Source of the DNA: Achatina immaculata
Lineage: Eukaryota; Mollusca; Gastropoda; Stylommatophora; Achatinidae
Direction: 5' to 3'
DNA: 64,000 nt
Assembly (NCBI GenBank): GCA_009760885.1
Contig: CM019696.1
Span: 42,640,221 to 42,704,220 of the forward strand
The notes under the pieces are model-generated. The model saw only the letters and a list, made by a program, of their open reading frames with translations, was not told the origin of the DNA and did no database searches. Of the stretch, positions 8,813 through 20,650 are shown piece by piece; the stretch's first letter is position 1, and the number at the start of each line of letters is the position of its first letter. The translations under genes and the position numbers were made by a program.

Positions 8813-9826
8813 ATATACTGCTGGACAAAAGTTAAGGGCCAGTTTTTTTCAATTCTTACAAAAACAAAATCAACTGACTAACAAATAAGCCATTAGTACC
8901 AAATAAAACAGCATTTAAAACTGAACAAATTCAATCATTTCATTTGAAAATTGGAATAAGAATACACATGCAGCACGCTGGTGAAATCACTCACCCCTCG
9001 TCCAAAAATTTACAAGAGTGATCTTCAAACAACAAACATGTCAGTATCGTGTGTGGCCACTGTTCACTGCCAGACATTTGACACACTGTGACCTCATTGA
9101 GTTAACCAGGGTTGTTAGGAATTTTTGTGGAATGGCCTGTCACTCTTGTTGAAGGTAAAGAATTGGTTGAGTGACATCAACAGGTGGAGGATGATTTGTC
9201 GAAACCTGTCTGCCTAGGATACCCCATATGTGCTCAGTGGGTGACAGATCGGGTGATCGAGCTGGCCAATCAATTCTAATGATCCTTTGCTGTTGAAGCA
9301 AATCTTCTACGACACTACTGCGATGTGGTCTTGCGTTATTGTCTTATAGGATTGCCGCTGCACCCATGGCTTGCAAGGTAGGCTGGAAAATGTGTTGCAG
9401 AATTTCATTCAGGTATCGCTGAGTGGTTAGGGTGCCATGAATGACATGGAGGGAGTCCTGCCATGCCTGCTGATGCCACCCCAGACCATGATTGATCCCC
9501 TTCTGTAACAATCCACCTCTTGGATAGTGGTGTCATGGAACTGTTCCTCTGGTCTTCTCCAAACATGGATTCTGCCATCATTGAAGGACATACTGAAGTG
9601 GGATTCATCCTTGAAAAGAATTTCACCTCACTGGGACCTTGTCCAATGGATGTCTGAAATTACTCCAAATGCCTTTGAATGGTAGAATGGGACATCCCCA
9701 AACACTGTGCAACTTCACAGGCAGATAAACCACTTTTAACCAAGGCTATGACCCAATGACACTCAAAGGTGCTAAAACGCCTTCACGGTGGCATGGTGTT
9801 TTTCAAATGACAAAAATACCTCTAAA
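8813..9826 (-). mobile_element. Tc1-type transposon relic, one end lost
   Basis: The left terminus 'ctggacaaaagttaagggcc' has the look of a Tc1-family inverted repeat end. No matching right end exists because LINE A copy 2 abuts it at about 9827. The minus strand encodes a Tc1 transposase in order: a start with an early TGA (9794 region), a helix-turn-helix (ALVKSGLSACEVAQCLG), KDESHF with the first Asp, a glycine-rich loop, DNNARPHR with the second Asp, and LSPTEHIWG with the third acid. All three catalytic acids are still visible, but there are several stops and frame shifts. Confidence 0.85.
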
Positions 9827-11391
9827 CCCCTTGAAACTGACTTACCAATCCCACAACTAAATGTCAAACTAGATGAAATTACATTGAATGAAATTGAAAC
9901 AGCAGTGAATCTAATGGCTAACAACAAAGCTGCAGGCTAAGATGAAATAACAGCCAAAATGTTAAAAGCTGTTAACAGTAATAGCATGAACCAACGACAG
10001 AGAATGTTTTTAATAAAGTTTGGAAAGAAGAAAAGGTTCCTTCTAAATGGAAAAAAGGAATCATTGTTAAAAATACCAAAAAAAAAAAGGTAACCTTAGC
10101 AATGCAATAATTGGAGAGGAGTAACCTTACTCAAAAGTATTTTGCAAAATTATTCTGAATAGAATTAAAGATTCTGCAATGGGAGAAGAACAACCAGAAT
10201 TTTGAAAAGGGAGAAGCTGTCTCGACCAGAACTTTAAGAATAATACTTGAAGAACATATTGAGAAGCAAAAATACCATTAATCCTGAACTTCATAGACTT
10301 TAAAAGGGGATTTGATAGTGTACACAGAGATTCATTGTGGAGAATTTTAAGATTATATGGAATACCATCTGAGATTGTTAACATCATTAGAGACCTCTAC
10401 AATGGATAAGTTTGTGCAGTCAAGACAGAAGAAGGAATGCATGAAAGGTTCCAGACTGAAACAGGAATGAAACAAGGATGTATATTATCTCCCTTGCTTT
10501 TTGGAATTACCATAGACTTCATAATGAAAAAATGCTGCACAGGTAAAATGGGCATTGATTGGCACATGAGACCCAACTGGAAGATGTTGATTTTGCTGAT
10601 GAAATAACTCTTATCAGTGAGAATGTGAATTTGATGCAAGAAAAAACAGATGCTCTGTTTTCACTGGCTAGCAAAACAAGACTTGAAATTAACAAGGAAA
10701 AAACACAAATAATGAAACTTTCCATTAATCATGATGGAAAATATATGTAGAAGGAACAGCTGTTGAAGAAGTAAACCAATTTTCATACCTCGGCAGCTAC
10801 ATAGACCAGGATTATGACACCAGAAAGGAAGTTAGAATTAGAATTGCAAAAGCAGCATCAATCTTCAAGAATCTTGAGAACATATGGCATTAAAAAGTTA
10901 TAAGCACAAAAACCAAGTTAAGATTATTCATTTCAAATGTAATATCTGCCCTCATTTATACATGTGAAAAGTAGAAAACAACTAAAGAAATAGGCAATAA
11001 ATTAGACTCTTTTGAAAACAAATGCCTAAGGAAAATAATTGGTATAAAGTGGAATGAATTCAAGAACAATGCAGAGATAAGACAGATGAGCAAACAACAA
11101 CCTGTCTCATAGGTGATCAGAAAAAGAAGATGGACATATGTAGGCCATGTGATGAGAAGAAACAATCAGAGAATACTGAAACAAGCTATCAAGTGGAACA
11201 CAACAGGTCAAAGAAAAAAGAAGTCAACTATGTGAAACTCTAAAGAGGATATTTTTAAGAGAGAACAGTTCAGTGGGCATAACATCCCTCAATGAGATTG
11301 AAAAACTTGCCAAAGACAGGAAATCTTGATGAACTACCATGCTGGCCCTATGTGACGTTTAGCGGCATGGGAAGGATGTAAGATGTAAGAA
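9827..11391 (+). mobile_element. LINE family A copy 2, decayed
   Basis: The same start region as copy 1 (ETDLP..QLNV), then a heavily mutated RT with a stop directly after KAAG (GGC TAA), motif A eroded to FIDFKRGFD, an ADEI box in place of ADDI, thumb and C-terminal pieces, and the tail 'ggatgtaagatgtaag'. The 5' truncation point nearly coincides with that of copy 1, and the element joins the Tc1 relic directly. Confidence 0.85.
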
Positions 11392-11954
11392 TGGTAAATT
11401 GTCTACCAGCAGTGGTGCAATAACTGTCAGCTGTAGATAAGTGTGTGCTAATTACAGATACATTTTTCTTTTTTTTTGTCTTTTCACTGTGGACCATAGT
11501 CATACATTGAAGGACATTTGGTTATCTGTGTCTTATCTACATTTCATGACATATATGACCTGATGTATTTTCACACCTTCTTTCTTCTAAATATCATTAG
11601 TTCCTTCAATCCATCTCTTTCAGTGTCATCTTTGTTGTTTGATTCCTTGTATTATGCTACTGCTAGTGGATGACTAGGATTCATTCTCATCAAGATGGTC
11701 AAACTATTAATTGTCTTTCAATGTATTTGTAACACCAGTATTTTCCTGTGATGGCTCACATGTCATTATATCTCACCCCTTTATTTCATTAATCTACTTT
11801 TTTCTTTAAGCATACAAATGTCCAGATAAAGACAAAAAGGCAGCAGACAGAAACAATATTCATACAAACACTTACCAGTGCCAGATGTCAGAACTTTTAA
11901 TTTTAAAAAATACAAACAACATTTTCACTTGTGAAATGAGATTAAATTTTGTCA
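11392..11954. other. No gene seen
   Basis: AT-rich, unremarkable sequence between LINE A copy 2 and a minisatellite. Confidence 0.5.
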
Positions 11955-12132
11955 GAAGTAAATTTGTGTATGACAGTTGTAGATTAGTGATTTATAGTTG
12001 TAAATTAGTGTTTGATAGTTGTAGAGTAGTGTATGACAGTTGTAGATTACTGTTTAATACATGTAGATTAGTATTTGATAGTTGCAGATTAGTGTATGAC
12101 GGTTGTAGATTAGTGTATGACAGTTGTAGATT
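11955..12132. repeat. 21-bp minisatellite, left block
   Basis: About eight copies of 'tgtatgacagttgtagattag' with variants. The array resumes at 14070-14103 after LINE A copy 3, which therefore inserted within it. Confidence 0.9.
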
Positions 12133-14069
12133 TTTATCTTATATATCCTTCAAGAGCCGTTAAACGTCACATAGGGCTCGCAATGTCCTCTTCAAAGTTT
12201 CACGCGGTCTGCTTCTTTTTCTTTGGCATGTTGTGTTCCACTTGATAGCTTTTTTTGGGATTCTCTGATCATTTCTTCTCATAACATGACTAACATATGT
12301 CCATCTCCTTTTCCTGATTACTCATGAGACTGGTTGTTGTTTAGTCATCTGTCTTATCTCTGCATTGTTCTTGAATTCATTCCACTTGATGCCAAGTATT
12401 TTCCTTAGACATTTGTTTTCAAAAGAGTCTAATTTCTTGTCTATTTCTTTAGTTGTTTTCCAGCTTTCGCATGCATAAATGAGGGTAGATATTACATTTG
12501 AACTGAATAGTCTTAATCTGATTTTTGTGCTTATAACTTTTGAATGCCATATGTTTTCACGATTCTTGAAGATTGATGCTGCTTTTGCAATTCTAATTCT
12601 AACTTCCTTTCTGGTGTTACCATCCTGATCTACGTAGCTGCCAAGGTATGCAAATTGATTGACTTCTTCAATATCTGTCCCTTCTACGTGTATTTTTCCA
12701 TTTTGATTAATGGGAATTTTCATTATTTTTGTTTTGTCTTTGTTAATTTCATGTCCTATTTTGCTAGCCAGTGAAGACAGGCTATCTGTTTTTCTTGCTT
12801 GGAATTCACACTGTTACTGATAAGAGTTATGTCATCAGCAAAATCAAGATCTTCTAGTTGGGTCCCATTTACCCAGTCAATACCTGTGTTACCTGTGCAG
12901 CATTTTTTCATTATGAAGACTATTGTAATTCCAAAAAGCAAAGGAGACAGTATACATCCTTGTTTCACGCCTGTTTCAATCTGGAACCATTCACTCATCC
13001 CTTCTTCTGTCTTGACTGCACAAACTTATCCATTGTAGAAGTCCTTAATGATGTTGACAATTTTAGATGGTATTCCATATAGACTTAAAATTCTCCATAA
13101 TGAATCTCTGTGTATGTTATCAAATGCCTTTTTAAAGTCTATGAAGTTCAGTATTAATGGTTTTGCTTTTCAATTTGTTCTTCAAGTATTATTCTGAGAG
13201 TAAATATCTGGTCGAGACAGCTACTCCCTTTTCGAAATCCTGCTTGTTCTTCTCTCATTGTGGTATCCACTATATCTTTAAGTCTATTAAAAATGACCTT
13301 GCAAAATACTTTTGACACAACTGATATTAAGGTTACTCCTCTCCAATTGTTACAGTCACTAAGGTTGCCTTTTTTGGGTATTTTAACAATGATTCTTTTT
13401 TTTTCATTTAGAAGGGACCTTTTCTTCTTTCCAAATCTTGTTGAACATTCTCTATAGTTGTCTCATGTTATCACTATTGATAGCTTTTAGCATTTCAGGA
13501 GTTATTTCATCCTCACTTGCAGCTTTTTTGTTAGCCATTAAATTCACTGCTGTTCCAATTTCATGCAATTTAAATCTGCACCCCTATAAACCCTTACATC
13601 TATGAGAGATGTTCTGTATTGCTTTCTAATACAAAAATGATCTATCTGGTTTCTATTTCTATCATCTGGAGATATCCATGTTGTTTTATGTATCTCTTTG
13701 TGTGGAAATATTGTGCCTTCAATGACCATGGATTCTGTTAGACATATTTCAATTAATCTTTCTCTGTTCTGATTAATCATGTTAATTCCTTCTTTCCCCA
13801 TTACTATTTCAATGTTGGTGTTATCTTTCCCTTCCTTAGCATTGAAGTCACCCATAGCAATTAGGATGTCGTGTTTAGGGACTTTATTGATAATTTGTTG
13901 TAACTGGTGATAGAAGTCGTCTTTCACCTTATCATCTGTATCGTTCGTGGGTGCATAACACTGTATTATTGTCATTCTTCCATGTCTTATGTTATATTGT
14001 GCCCTTATTATATGACTGTTCACTGTTTCTCATTCTACAAGGCTCTTTGCTGCTACTTTTGACATAATA
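12133..14069 (-). mobile_element. LINE family A copy 3, with AP endonuclease
   Basis: The only family A copy with part of the 5' domain. Minus-strand 14023-13544 encodes an AP-endonuclease C-terminal half: IQCYAPT, MGDFNAKEG (catalytic Asp/Asn) and NQIDHFCI (the terminal His of the family). It then jumps directly to the RT entry region, so several hundred bases between the APE and RT domains are deleted. The RT continues with ILSPLLFG, LDFADDITLIS (intact catalytic pair), a thumb and a C-terminal KCLRKILGIKWNEF. Stops and frame shifts separate the pieces. Its 3' end faces the left minisatellite block. Confidence 0.88.
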
Positions 14070-14103
14070 ATAGTTGTAGATTAGTGTTTGGCAACTGTAA
14101 ATT
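14070..14103. repeat. 21-bp minisatellite, right remnant
   Basis: 'agttgtagattagtgtttgg' and a partial next copy match the array at 11955-12132. Confidence 0.8.
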
Positions 14104-14117
14104 ATTTTTTTTCCTTT

Positions 14118-14860
14118 TTTGTGAATTAGTGGTCAGTCAGTCATTTGCATGTCCCTTGGAGAACTTTGCCTTTCTTACAGCTCTCTTGTAGGCCTTTCAG
14201 TTGTAAGCAAAATCCCTGCTGCTGATGCATCCACTTGCAGATTATCAATGATGTCTTTCAGTCATCTTTGCCTTCATCTTTCTCTCTTTCTTTTTCCAAT
14301 TATGTACCCTTCCACAACTGTCTTCTCTAAACTCTCATGAAGTTTAATGTGTCCAAAATATTTAAGTTTTCTTTGTTTAATCCTCTTTACTAGCCAGCCT
14401 TCTTCAATATTAAGTTCTTGTAGTAATGATATATTATTTCTTTTTTGTGTCCATGATATTTGAAGAACTCTTCTGTAGCATTTACATTCAAAGGCATTTA
14501 TGTGTTTCTCAGCTGTTTTGTTAAGTGTCCAGGTCTCACAAGCATATGTTGAGATGGGAAAGATGCATGCCCTTAAAAATCTTATTTTTGTAGTTCTTTC
14601 TGTTCCTTTCAACAGCTTCTTTAGTTGTTTTACTTTCTGAAGAGCGATAGATGTCCTCCAATTAATTTCCCTCATTGTATCTTCATTATTAGTTAGTAAT
14701 GATCCAAAATATTAAAAACTCCACCTCTTTGAAATTTTCCTCATTGATACATAGTTCAGCTGCCTTATCTGTTTTGTCATCAATTTAGTTTTCTATGCAC
14801 TGAGATAAGAGGTTTTGCTCTTCACTGTTCTTACAGCCTGACATAATTCGTGCAGACTCA
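14118..14860 (-). mobile_element. LINE family D copy 1, 3' part
   Basis: The minus strand encodes the post-RT region: VRKNSEEQNL, then REINWRTSIALQKVKQLKKL, ATYACETWTLNKTAEKHINAFECKCYRRVLQ-type sequence, and GYIIGKRKRER. The tail is (TGAC)n at 14131-14141 on the plus strand. The catalytic RT box lies beyond the truncation. Confidence 0.83.
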
Positions 14861-14916
14861 GAAAAAGTTACATTTTTGAGAGGACAGTCCTGTCTTTCAC
14901 TGAAAAATTTCGTTCT

Positions 14917-15000
14917 TTCTCTCTCTCTCTTTCTCTCTCCCTCCTCTCTCTCCCCCCTTTCCCCTCTCTTCTCTCTCTCCCTCTCCCCTCTTTCTCTCTT
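14917..15000. repeat. Pyrimidine (CT)-rich low-complexity tract
   Basis: A CT/CCTCTC run. The Arg/Glu-rich minus-strand frame over it is low-complexity translation only. Confidence 0.9.
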
Positions 15001-15587
15001 GTATGTGGAAATAAATAGGACAATGCATTTATCCATTTCATGAAAACTAATTTCATTTTTTTTTTTCATGAACAGTTCAGTTTAATTTGACTACCAGCAG
15101 AAGTACTAACTGCTACAGAATTAACAAGCTGAGAAAATGGAAGATTTTTGCCTTTTTTCTTTTTCTGAGACCTTAGAATTTTAAAGAACTCCATACCACA
15201 TAGATTTACCTGTACTTAAAATTATATCTGTATATGTATGCTTTTACAAACAAATGTCTGAGCTCACAGTGTCTCTATTATCACAAAAAAAGATATAACA
15301 TGGATAGGTTACACCATAACAAGTACTATCTAGCCAAACATCTTAGAATTTAGCCAAAGATTAGTGTCTGAATCATTTAAGGGCAGAGGTGCAGCTAATT
15401 TGTAGTGAATATATTTTTTAATGATAATTTTCGGTTGTTAATTTTCTGATAAGAGGAATTCTCTAAATGTAAAAAAATTATACATTTTCATGAAAGATAC
15501 TTTGTCAGAAAATCATTTTTTTTAAAAGTAAAACCATTCCATAAAAGAGAAAAGTAAAACTGGTGACATTTTTTGGTGCATATAGAC
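15001..15587. other. AT-rich stretch, no gene seen
   Basis: No supported feature. Confidence 0.5.
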
Positions 15588-15860
15588 ATTCTCTGACATT
15601 GTTTTATAGACAAGCCTCTGACATTCATTTATTGGCAAGTCTCTGACATTCATTTATTGGCAAGTCTCTGACATTCATTTATTGGCAAGTCTCTGACATT
15701 CATTTATTGGCAAGTCTCTGACATTCATTTATTGGCAAGTCTCTGACATTCATTTATTGGCAAGTCTCTGACATTCATTTTTAGGCAAGTCTCTGACATT
15801 CATTTTTAGGCAAGTCTCTGACATTCTTTAATTAACAGACAGTCTCTGACATTCATTTGC
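15588..15860. repeat. 25-bp minisatellite
   Basis: About eleven copies of 'gacattcatttattggcaag' plus 'tctct'. The middle copies are nearly identical and the edge copies have diverged. Confidence 0.95.
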
Positions 15861-16635
15861 TTATTTTACTCATTGATTTCACAAAGAGCAGCATCTTTTT
15901 TAAATATTTTATCCAAAACTGAAAATAAAACATTTAAAATAAATTGTAATTTAAAAAAATAAATAAAATATGTCATTCATGTTCACATTGCCACAAGTTA
16001 TGTCATGAATAGAAATTTTTTAGGATGCAATAACTTTTGGTGTAAATTAATTATATGCAACATTTTTGAAAAATTGAATTGTTTCAGAAAATATTGTTTT
16101 ATGTTTTAAAATAATAATATCATTAGTATCAAAAATAGCACTTGTGTTAATGAGCAGATTAACAAGACAAAAACTTATTAAAATGAAAATCTCTGAGCAT
16201 ATATAACATGACTGTATTCTGTGGACTTCTGCTGTCTGAAACAGGGTTGCTTTGGACACTGATTCCAAGGAAAAAACTGGGGACAAAAACAGAGGCAGGA
16301 AAAGTTCACAGGACAAAGGTCATCGAGGATATGAGGAGAGAAGTCACAGAAAATCACAGGAGGAAGGAAGGTCAAGACTGAGTTTTAGGGTTTGTGAGAA
16401 TTCAAATACTGTCTAGTGGAGGCCATTTTATTTTTGTTTTCCAGTATTCTCCTATTTTGGATTGTTTTCTTCTCCTACATTCTCCAGTTTGCTTGTTTTC
16501 TATTAAAAACTTATCTTATTTGCCCCATACCTGCATTCTCTTATTGACTTGTTTTCTTTTCCTACATTCTCTAACCTGCTTGCGTTATAGCATTATATGC
16601 ATACATCCTCTTATTTAATTGGTTTTAGTGGTATG
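15861..16635. other. AT-rich stretch, no gene seen
   Basis: Near 16440-16600 there are loose repeats of 'ttctcctacattctcc'. Nothing coding can be supported. Confidence 0.5.
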
Positions 16636-17445
16636 TATTGGAGGTTATGAAATACCAGAGATTAGATATGATGATGACACAGTATTACTGTCCACAACAC
16701 AAAAAGGAATGAAAAAACTAATTATGTCAGTCCGTAAGAACAGTGAAGAGCAAAACCTCTATCTTAATGCAAAGAAAACTAAATTGATGACAACTGGCCA
16801 AACAAACAAGGCAGCTGATATATATGTATCAATGAGGAAAAACTGGAAGAAGTGGAGAGTTTTTAATATCTTGGATCACTGCTAACTAGTAATGGAGATA
16901 CAATGAGGGAAATTAAAAGGAGGACATCTATAGCTCTTCAGAAAGTAAAACAACTAAAGAATCTGTGGAGAGGAGCAGACACAACTACAAAAATGGTATT
17001 TTTGAGGGCATGCATCTTTCCCATCGCAACATATGCCTGTGAGACCTGGACACTTAACAAAACAGCTGAGAAACACATAAATACCTTTGAATGTAAATGC
17101 TATAGAAGAGTTCTTCAAATATTATGGACACAAAAAAGAACAAATATGTCCATAATACAAGAAATTAATATTGAAGAAGGTTGGCTAGTAAAGAGGATTA
17201 AAGAGAGAAAACTTAAATATTTTGGACACATTAAACATCATGATAATCTAGAGAAAACCGTCTTGGAAGGGTACATAATTGGAAAAAGAAAGAGAGGAAA
17301 ACCAAGGCAATGATGGCTCCAAGACATCGTTGATGATCTGCAAATGGATGCATCAGCAGCAGGCCATCTTGCTCACAACCGAGTGGCCTACAGGAGTGCT
17401 GTTAGGGAGCCAAAGTTCCGCAAGGGACATGCAAATGAATGAATG
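16636..17445 (+). mobile_element. LINE family D copy 2, 3' half
   Basis: It starts at the RT catalytic box, IRYDDDTVLLS (the usual Y-A-D-D is Y-D-D-D here), and continues through VRKNSEEQNLYLNAKKTK, a frame break near 16885, and a 136-residue frame with CETWTLNKTAEKHINTF, RRVLQILWTQ and KYFGHIKHH. It ends 'catgcaaatgaatgaatgg', an (AATG)n tail. Confidence 0.85.
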
Positions 17446-18085
17446 GTATGCATTGAAAGTAAGCAGATATTTTGGTTGATGATTGCTTATGGAAATGCAA
17501 GATGAAATAATAAAAAAAATCAGAAACAAATATTTTATGACCTATAAACAATTAGACTATCAGAATAAATAGCATTTCTAAACAAATGCATACTTTTCAC
17601 TGTGGTGAAATAATGACAGCTATGAGAACTGCTTCTTTTTTCTCCAGCAATAACAGTGAACCATATCCCTTTCTCTTTTTGTGAACAATCCATTTTACTT
17701 ACTGTCTGTAACTTGCCAGTGTGCAGAACTGAGCAGGAACCAAATTAGGAACTGGTTCTTTCAGTTCTTCCAGTAAAAGTGGGTACTTGTTCTTATAAAC
17801 TGATTCAAGATACAAACCAATTCCTGATACTGAGTAGTGTCCATTTGGAACCACTTTAGAAACCAAAAACCAAAAAATCAAATCAGTTCCAGAAATGAGT
17901 AAAACTGTTTGTTGATGTCAACAGCATACGCTGATTTGCATGGATATATTGAGAGTTTGAAAGTCCTGGAATCAAAACAAACAAACCGCACTGTGTCATT
18001 CCACAGCTGCTCCTCCTTTACACTATCACTCATATTTACCAATACATGTATAAGTATATATAAGAGTACCCTATAAATATACATA
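17446..18085. other. No gene seen; possible old repeat
   Basis: Near 17840 'gagtagtgtccatttgg' resembles 'gagtagtgcccaggtc' at 19645, both beside 'ggaact/gttcc' motifs. This hints at an old repeat pair around the LINE A copy 4 region, but I cannot classify it. Confidence 0.35.
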
Positions 18086-18089
18086 AAGC

Positions 18090-18165
18090 CACTGCAGTAA
18101 AGGTGTGATAACAAAATGTTAAACTATTTAAAACGAAAGTAGGAACAGCTTTATTAGTTAATGAG
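18090..18165 (-). mobile_element. PLE2 terminal fragment
   Basis: 'actgcagtaaaggtgtgata' and 'gtaggaacagctttatta' match the outer end of PLE2 arms (compare 49510-49545, and inverted 50366-50425). Only the end is preserved. Confidence 0.6.
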
Positions 18166-18244
18166 TTAGTTCAAAATTCAGCTATGCTTAACATTCCCTT
18201 TCTGCACAGTGATTATTCTCTCTCTATCTCTCTACTAAGTTCTA

Positions 18245-19085
18245 AAACTGGCTTTGATTGGGTACATGGGAAGATAGAAGATCTTGTTTTTGCAGTAACT
18301 CTTATCAGTGACAATGTGAAATTGATGCAGTAAAAAACAGATTCCCTGTCTTCTTTGGCTAGAAAAATAGGACTTGAAATTAACAGAGACAAAACAAAAA
18401 TATATGAAATTTCTCATTAATCAAGAAGGAAAAATATACGTAGAAGGAACAGCTGTTGATATGAAGTAAACCAATTTGCATACCTCGGCAGCTACATAGA
18501 CCAGGATGGTGATACCTTGGCAGCTACATAGACCAGGAATGTGACACCAGGAAGGAAGTTAGAATTCTGCAAAAGCAGCATCGATCTTCAAGAATCTTGA
18601 GAACTTAAGGCACTCAAAAGTTATAAGCACAAAAACCAAGTTAAGATTTTTCAATTCAAATGTGATATCCACCCTCATTTATGCATGCGAAAGCTGGAAA
18701 TCAACTAAAGAAATAGACAAGAAATTAGACCCTTTTGAAAACAAATGCCTCAGGAAAATACTCTGTATAAAGTGGAATGAATTTACAGAGATAAGACAGA
18801 TGAGCAAACAACAACCTGTCTCATGGGCGATCAGAAAAGAAGATGGACATATATAGGCTATGTGATGAGAAGAAACGACCAGAAAATACCAAAACAAGCC
18901 ATCAAGTGGAACACAACAGGCCAATGAAAAAGATGTCGACCATGTGAAACTCTAAAGAGAACATTGTTAAGAGAAGCCAGTTTAGTGGGCATAGCATTCC
19001 TTGATGAAGTTGAAAAACTCACAGAAAACAGGAACACTTAGCAAACAACTATGCAAGACCTATATGAAGGATGTAAGATGTAAGA
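18245..19085 (+). mobile_element. LINE family A copy 4, 3' half
   Basis: It starts at the GIDWVHGTQLED-equivalent region, then has a mutated catalytic box (LVFAVTLIS: the Asp pair is lost), a small internal duplication of 'ggcagctacatagaccagga' at 18487-18538, thumb and KCLRKILCIKWNEF, then the tail 'ggatgtaagatgtaag'. Confidence 0.83.
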
Positions 19086-19094
19086 CTAAGTTCT

Positions 19095-19520
19095 ACTCTT
19101 TCCTCACCTGTAACTTATATCCCAGAACCCTCACTGTACAAGATTACAAACCCTCCACCGAACCACATTCATTTGCTCTACCAACCCTTTTCTCAGCATT
19201 GTATCCTTCTCTCTCTCTCCTTCATGCTTTCCCCACCTCTAATTTACTAATTTTCAAACACATCCAAATCTTCATTTAAATATTCACATAACTCCACCGC
19301 ATGCACTTTTTTACTCAGCTTTTTGCAAGTCACAGTTATGTGCTCTCTCTCTCTCTTTTTTTTTATTCTTATGTGTTATGTATCATTCATGTGAATTTAT
19401 TTTATTTATCTTCTTTTCCACTTTCTTTGTCCTGTAAATTTTTTGTATGATTAAAGTGTAAACTGAAACATTACAGTTATGTGCCCTTTAATAAAGCTAT
19501 TACTAATCCCCCCCCCCCCT
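19095..19520 (+). mobile_element. PLE2-type terminal repeat fragment
   Basis: The order of landmarks matches the right arm at 47780-48110: a C-rich lead-in, 'gttatgtgctctctc', 'catgtgaatttattttattt', 'ctttgtcctgt', then 'ttgtatgattaaagtg' and 'aataaagct'. The hammerhead-like block is almost erased here. A poly-C run follows at 19508-19520. Confidence 0.55.
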
Positions 19521-19920
19521 TTTTTTCAACTTTAAAAAAAAAAGACATTTATCAAGGGCTTTAACTCCAAGAAATGATTCCAGAAATCAGTTCCATGTGT
19601 ACTTACTAAACAGGTACCCAAAATATTCAGTTCCTAAAAAACCGAGTAGTGCCCAGGTCTATCAATATGGCTTGTATAATCTGTAATGTGCGAGACTGAC
19701 TTAATTATATTAAATTTTTGCACCTGTGTTAAGCAGTGAAATTTCTGTACACAAAATGTATATGATTTTTATTTCACATTAAATAAATGGTAACCTAAGT
19801 ATCTGAACTTTATGAGGGAAAAATACTCATTATCTGTCTGTGTCTGCCACAGTTTAGTTGTTTGTAAGTTTAATGTAGTACATTCAGTGCAGCAGACAAA
19901 TAGGCCAGATAACAGATCTA
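19521..19920. other. No gene seen
   Basis: AT-rich sequence without a supported feature. Confidence 0.5.
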
Positions 19921-20650
19921 GATGGTAAATAGCAGACATACAAAACATAGTTCAGGCTTTTGGAGAATATTACAAAAACCTGTACACCAAGGAGAAAACA
20001 GAAACAACTACAAGACAAAGACATTCAGAACACACAAAAAAACTGACATGGACAGACATACACTCAGTACACCACTAACTTTGGAAAACAACAAAAGCTG
20101 TACAAGGAAAACTTGACACAAACTGTACAAGGAATGCAAAAATTCAATTCACCAGGACCAGATGGTCTTACAGAAGAGTCCTACCAGCACTTCTTTCCTA
20201 TCATAGGTCCTCTCCTCTTACATGTCTTACAGTAGAGTTCTACCAACACTTCTTTCCTATCTTAGCTCCTTTCCTCTTACTTGTCTTGACAGAAACTTTT
20301 GACTGCAAAGAACTCCCACTTAGCCTGAACCTATCATACATTACACTCATACACAAAGACAACTCAGACAAGACACAGCTCAAAAACTACAGACCTATAT
20401 CTCTGCTAAACGTAGACTACAAGATACTTACAGAAGCGGTCACCAACAAGCTCAAACCATTCATGCAAAAACTCATACACGAAGGTCAACAATGTAGTGT
20501 AGAAAACAGAAACATAGACCAACACACATATTTCAAATGAGATATCATACACTACACACACCAGAAGGACTGTCAGTTCTTTCTTTAGATCAGGACAAAG
20601 CTTTCGATAGAGTGTCACTGAGCTAATGGCCTACATGAAGGATCAGGTAG
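19921..20650 (+). mobile_element. L1-like LINE fragment (family F)
   Basis: Broken plus-strand frames encode the RT entry of the L1 type: SLNLSYITLIHKD, then KNYRPISLLNVDYKILT, then NKLKPFMQKLIH, and, after frame shifts, LSLDQDKAFDRV (motif A with the catalytic Asp). It ends abruptly at LINE B. The 'RPISLLNVDYKI' and 'DQDKAFDRV' blocks are hallmarks of the L1 group and distinguish it from the RTE-like families in the rest of the window. Confidence 0.8.

Noticed and set aside
14785..15069. Arg/Glu-rich frames
   Set aside because: Low-complexity translation of a CT-rich tract.
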